NCBI GenBank assembly: GCA_026987055.1
Contig: JALSNL010000395.1
Span: 1 to 8,266 of the forward strand
Direction of reading: 5' to 3'
DNA: 8,266 nucleotides
Origin: Melioribacteraceae bacterium
Lineage (GTDB): Bacteria; Bacteroidota; Ignavibacteria; Ignavibacteriales; Melioribacteraceae
Numbering within the stretch: position 1 is the first letter of the stretch; every line of letters starts with the position of its first letter. Shown here one piece after another: positions 5,751-8,266 of the stretch. A model generated the notes under the pieces. That model made no database searches, was not told where the DNA came from, and saw nothing but the letters and a program-made list of their open reading frames with translations. A program made the position numbers and the translations under genes.

Positions 5751-6971
5751 TTAAAAGAAAAATTTAGTCATAAATTGAACATAACTAAAACTATCTCCAC
5801 CGGTAAAACCATTACCGGTAGCATTAACAGAGTTTTTTACCATTGTATAATCAAGTTGTGCAACAATATTAGGATTTGGATACCAATTTAATCCGATAGT
5901 ATAATTATTTGCACGTCCTCCTAAAACCATAGCTTCCGTATCAGATAAATTCAAATTACTGTAACGTAAAGCAAGTTCCAAAGCACCACATTTTGAATTA
6001 TTAGGAATTAGTTGACCAAACTCTCCTTGATATTTATCCCACTTACGTGATTCTCCTGTAAGAGTATAAGTTAAATAAACATAACCACCATTAAATTTCG
6101 GATTAGGAAGATTATTAAATCTATATACATTTAACATTTGATATTCACCTTGAAGATGGAAAGCATTCCAAACCAAAGCACCTTCAAATCCTAATCTATA
6201 TGTATAATTTGTGTTTTTAATAAGATCGGTATCAAGAATTTCCACATCACCAATTTTAGTTTCAGGTTCGGATTTGTAATCAACAATCCAATTATTGTCA
6301 TCAGGTCTTTCCCAAACTGCCGATGTACCAAAATGTAAAATCATATCATCATTTATTATTGGCGCATAAGCAAAACGTGCAGCAAATCCGCCGCCTGTTT
6401 CATCAATAGTTTTATTTTTCTTGGTATCAAAAGTTTGTCCGAATAATGCCGCTCTAACATTCCAATTATTTCCCCATCGTGAATACTCGGCAGCCATTCT
6501 TCTTCCCATTTTGAATGCCAAAGCATTGTAAGCTCTTTCCGAAAAAACTATGTAGCGGGAAGAAGTCAAAATTTCAAGTCCGAAAGGTATTTTAAAATGC
6601 CCGAATTTAATATGTGAATTTTCAAACCCGTTAAAACTTAAATACATATCTTTCACTTCAACAACACCTTCGGCAATATCCATATCCCATTCGGTTTTCC
6701 AATTTTTCCATAACTTCATTTTAATTGCCAACCTGGCTTTACGCAAATGAGTTCCGTTACTTAATTGATTATCACCTTCAAAAAAATATGCACCGTTAAG
6801 AAAACCTCTTCCGTCAAAACGACCGGAAAAATTGCCATCTAGAGATTTCCAAAATAAAATTCCATGGTTCCATTCCACATTACCTTCTTCACTATCTGCT
6901 TGTGCAAATATAGCAACACTTATGAATAATGTTAAAAATAACACCATTAAAAATTGCAAATTATGTCTCAT
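5751..6971 (-). CDS. Phosphate-selective porin O/P family outer-membrane porin
   Basis: This 406-residue protein has a signal peptide (about 1-23, cleavage near IFA-QA) and the layout of the OprO/OprP-type porin family. Visible marks are GRFDGRGFLNGAYFF (50-64), the RKARLAIKMKLWKNW segment (77-91), DMYLSFNGFENSHIKFGHFKIPFGLE (108-133) and amphipathic beta strands ending in a terminal Phe (KFFF), as needed for BAM-mediated insertion. Family members form trimeric channels for phosphate or polyphosphate, but many relatives are not phosphate-specific. Placement 34 nt downstream of a PiT transporter supports phosphate here. A good Shine-Dalgarno AGAGGA (6984-6979) lies 7 nt before the ATG. Length is normal and no defect is visible. 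Confidence 0.87.
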   Translation of the reverse strand: MRHNLQFLMVLFLTLFISVAIFAQADSEEGNVEWNHGILFWKSLDGNFSGRFDGRGFLNGAYFFEGDNQLSNGTHLRKARLAIKMKLWKNWKTEWDMDIAEGVVEVKDMYLSFNGFENSHIKFGHFKIPFGLEILTSSRYIVFSERAYNALAFKMGRRMAAEYSRWGNNWNVRAALFGQTFDTKKNKTIDETGGGFAARFAYAPIINDDMILHFGTSAVWERPDDNNWIVDYKSEPETKIGDVEILDTDLIKNTNYTYRLGFEGALVWNAFHLQGEYQMLNVYRFNNLPNPKFNGGYVYLTYTLTGESRKWDKYQGEFGQLIPNNSKCGALELALRYSNLNLSDTEAMVLGGRANNYTIGLNWYPNPNIVAQLDYTMVKNSVNATGNGFTGGDSFSYVQFMTKFFF

Positions 6972-7005
6972 TTTATAGTCCTCTTTTAGTTTAAAATTAT
7001 TTTAT

Positions 7006-8169
7006 TTATTCTTCTGTTTTATAATTACTTATTCTTCGCTGTTCTTTTTCTATTTTAGGAATAACCGCTTTAATAGTTTTTTCTTTATTCGTTTCCTGTT
7101 CTATTTTAACATTCGCCTTATTATGAGGTTGAACAACTTTTAATTCAAAAACATTTTGAGCAAAAAAGAGAGAAACGAAACTAAATAATGCTGCAATAAT
7201 TGGGGTTGTAACCCAACCCGAAGAAATTTTCCCTAATACTTTTATATTTATACCTCTTCCTTTTTTTGCCAAAACAATTCCAATTATTCCACCAATAACC
7301 GCTTGTGAACTTGAAACCGGAACTAACGGAATTGTTGGTAAACCATAACTTAACAACCACCTTTCCAAACCTTTTGAAGCAAATAAAAAGAGAACTATTG
7401 ATTCTGCAAGAACAACTACCAGAGCAGCAATTGGTGTAAGTTTAAAAAGATCATTTCCCACGGTCATCATTACTTTGTAGGAATAAGTAAATACACCAAC
7501 ACTGATTGCAATACCTCCCAGTAAAAATAATTGCTGCGTACCGCTAATAGAAAATAAGCTTCCGAAAGATAAATTTGTAAATGGAGATGAAGGCACAAAA
7601 ACTCCCATAACATTTGCAATATTATTAGCACCTAAACTATAAGCACCAAAAGCTCCCACTAAAATTAAACCTATTCTGTTGTATGCATCTTGTTCAAGGA
7701 TGTGAATATTTATTTTGTACAAAGACCACATAGTAAATTTATATAATAGAAATGCAAAAAAAGCTGTAAGCAAAGGACATAAAACCCAAGTAGAAACAAT
7801 CTTTGTTAAAGAATTCATATCTGTTGGTGAACCGGTAAATAAATTCCATCCGATAATTGCCCCGACAATTGCTTGGGAAGAAGAAACCGGAAGTTTTAAT
7901 TTTGTCATCCAAGCTACTGTAACGGCTGCAGCCAAAGCAACGGTAAAAGATCCGGCAATTGCATTTACCGCTCCAAGCTTTCCAAGAGTATGTGTTGCAC
8001 CGGCACCACTTATAACAGCACCAAGTATAACAAATATTGTTGTAATAACAGCAGCAGTTCTAAATTTAATCATTCTTGTGCCGACAGCTGTACCGAAAAT
8101 ATTAGCTGCGTCATTTGCACCCAGAGACCAACCCAAAAATAAACCACTAATAAGATAGAACCATATCAT
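7006..8169 (-). CDS. PiT-family inorganic phosphate transporter
   Basis: This 387-residue polytopic membrane protein is of the PHO4/PiT family, which imports phosphate (often as a metal-phosphate complex) driven by H+ or Na+. The internal duplication typical of the family is clear: GANDAAN (18-24) with GANNIAN (180-186), and PVSSSQAIVGAIIG (94-107) with PVSSSQAVIGGIIG (284-297). About ten hydrophobic segments are evident. The last 45 or so residues (after FFAQNVFELK) form a charged, Lys/Glu-rich tail of low complexity, probably cytoplasmic or periplasmic and not part of the transport core. The start ATG at 8169 has AAGGAA about 10 nt upstream. It follows a probable DUF47 gene by 42 nt, a common pairing in which the DUF47/PhoU-like protein works with PiT. 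Confidence 0.93.
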   Translation of the reverse strand: MIWFYLISGLFLGWSLGANDAANIFGTAVGTRMIKFRTAAVITTIFVILGAVISGAGATHTLGKLGAVNAIAGSFTVALAAAVTVAWMTKLKLPVSSSQAIVGAIIGWNLFTGSPTDMNSLTKIVSTWVLCPLLTAFFAFLLYKFTMWSLYKINIHILEQDAYNRIGLILVGAFGAYSLGANNIANVMGVFVPSSPFTNLSFGSLFSISGTQQLFLLGGIAISVGVFTYSYKVMMTVGNDLFKLTPIAALVVVLAESIVLFLFASKGLERWLLSYGLPTIPLVPVSSSQAVIGGIIGIVLAKKGRGINIKVLGKISSGWVTTPIIAALFSFVSLFFAQNVFELKVVQPHNKANVKIEQETNKEKTIKAVIPKIEKEQRRISNYKTEE

Positions 8170-8205
8170 ATATTTTAATTTCCTTCTTGTTTTTGAATAC
8201 TTATA

Positions 8206-8234
8206 CTGTAATTAAATAAATCTTTTAATTACAG
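8206..8234. repeat. Perfect 11-bp inverted repeat over the upstream gene's stop codon
   Basis: CTGTAATTAAA (8206-8216) and TTTAATTACAG (8224-8234) are exact inverted complements with a 7-nt loop. On the minus strand the stem spans the stop codon (8214-8212) of the preceding gene and ends 36 nt before the PiT start. The stem is AT-rich and no U-tract follows, so it looks more like an RNA stability or coupling element than a terminator. Confidence 0.65.
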
Positions 8235-8266
8235 CGATTGATAGTCTATCACATAAATCTTCAGCT
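8212..8266 (-). CDS. C-terminal end of a probable DUF47/PhoU-like protein (partial)
   Basis: The minus-strand frame entering from the right edge reads AEDLCDRLSIAVIKRFI and then TAA (8214-8212). Seventeen residues are too few for a firm call. The helical acidic AEDLxDRL followed by a basic helix end is what I would expect at the C-terminus of DUF47 (PhoU-like) proteins, which are usually encoded directly upstream of PiT transporters. The next gene on the same strand, 42 nt away, is PiT. Such proteins are thought to regulate or assist PiT, though the mechanism is not settled. Confidence 0.5.
   Translation of the reverse strand, partial: AEDLCDRLSIAVIKRFI

Noticed and set aside
7715..8158. Plus-strand open frame of 147 codons
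   Set aside because: It is a shadow of the PiT gene. Its Ala/Val/Pro-rich composition reflects antisense reading of transmembrane helices.
1..8266. CRISPR array or phage/IS element
   Set aside because: No regularly spaced short repeats were seen; the only exact long repeat is the 27-bp pair. No transposase, integrase or phage gene is visible.

Overview
The window is AT-rich bacterial DNA. It carries outer-membrane and lipoprotein genes: three lipoproteins with Bacteroidota-like N-termini, an OprO/P-type porin and an HWHIDYL-type Uri endonuclease. I infer a member of the Bacteroidota/Ignavibacteriota/Chlorobiota group, with Ignavibacteria-like as my best guess. The one clear promoter is a classical sigma-70 type (TTGACA, 17 nt, TATTAT) and does not have the TAnnTTTG form typical of Bacteroidia.

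Region 1 (1-1222). The 3' end of a class III aminotransferase of the ArgD/LysJ type converges on a small GIY-YIG nuclease gene on the minus strand. The nuclease lies just downstream of a complete tRNA-Ala(GGC), in the same orientation, and is bracketed by two identical 27-bp direct repeats. Two perfect hairpin-forming inverted repeats fill the gap between tRNA and nuclease. No U-tract terminator is visible there, so the strong tRNA promoter may also drive the nuclease gene.

Region 2 (1223-3605). A secreted PhoD-like metallophosphoesterase (minus) is divergent from a lipoprotein with one c-type heme motif (plus). That gene overlaps a DUF123/Uri-type GIY-YIG-related gene whose start codon is unusual. 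A 154-bp convergent gap containing a short palindrome follows.

Region 3 (3606-8266). This is a tight minus-strand cluster. In transcription order it holds the last 17 codons of a probable DUF47/PhoU-like protein, a PiT phosphate transporter, a phosphate-selective-type (OprO/P) porin, a lipoprotein with two lamin-tail domains, and a beta-propeller lipoprotein of the SdiA-regulated type. Gaps are 42, 34 and 58 nt, then a 4-nt TTGA start/stop overlap. The reading is a phosphate-import operon: porin for outer-membrane entry, PiT for inner-membrane uptake, DUF47 as partner, and two probably surface-attached lipoproteins of unknown function. The nearby secreted PhoD-like enzyme fits a phosphate-scavenging theme, although it is a separate transcription unit.

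The least ordinary items are the repeat-flanked GIY-YIG unit behind the tRNA and the coupling of two uncharacterised lipoproteins to a phosphate uptake operon.
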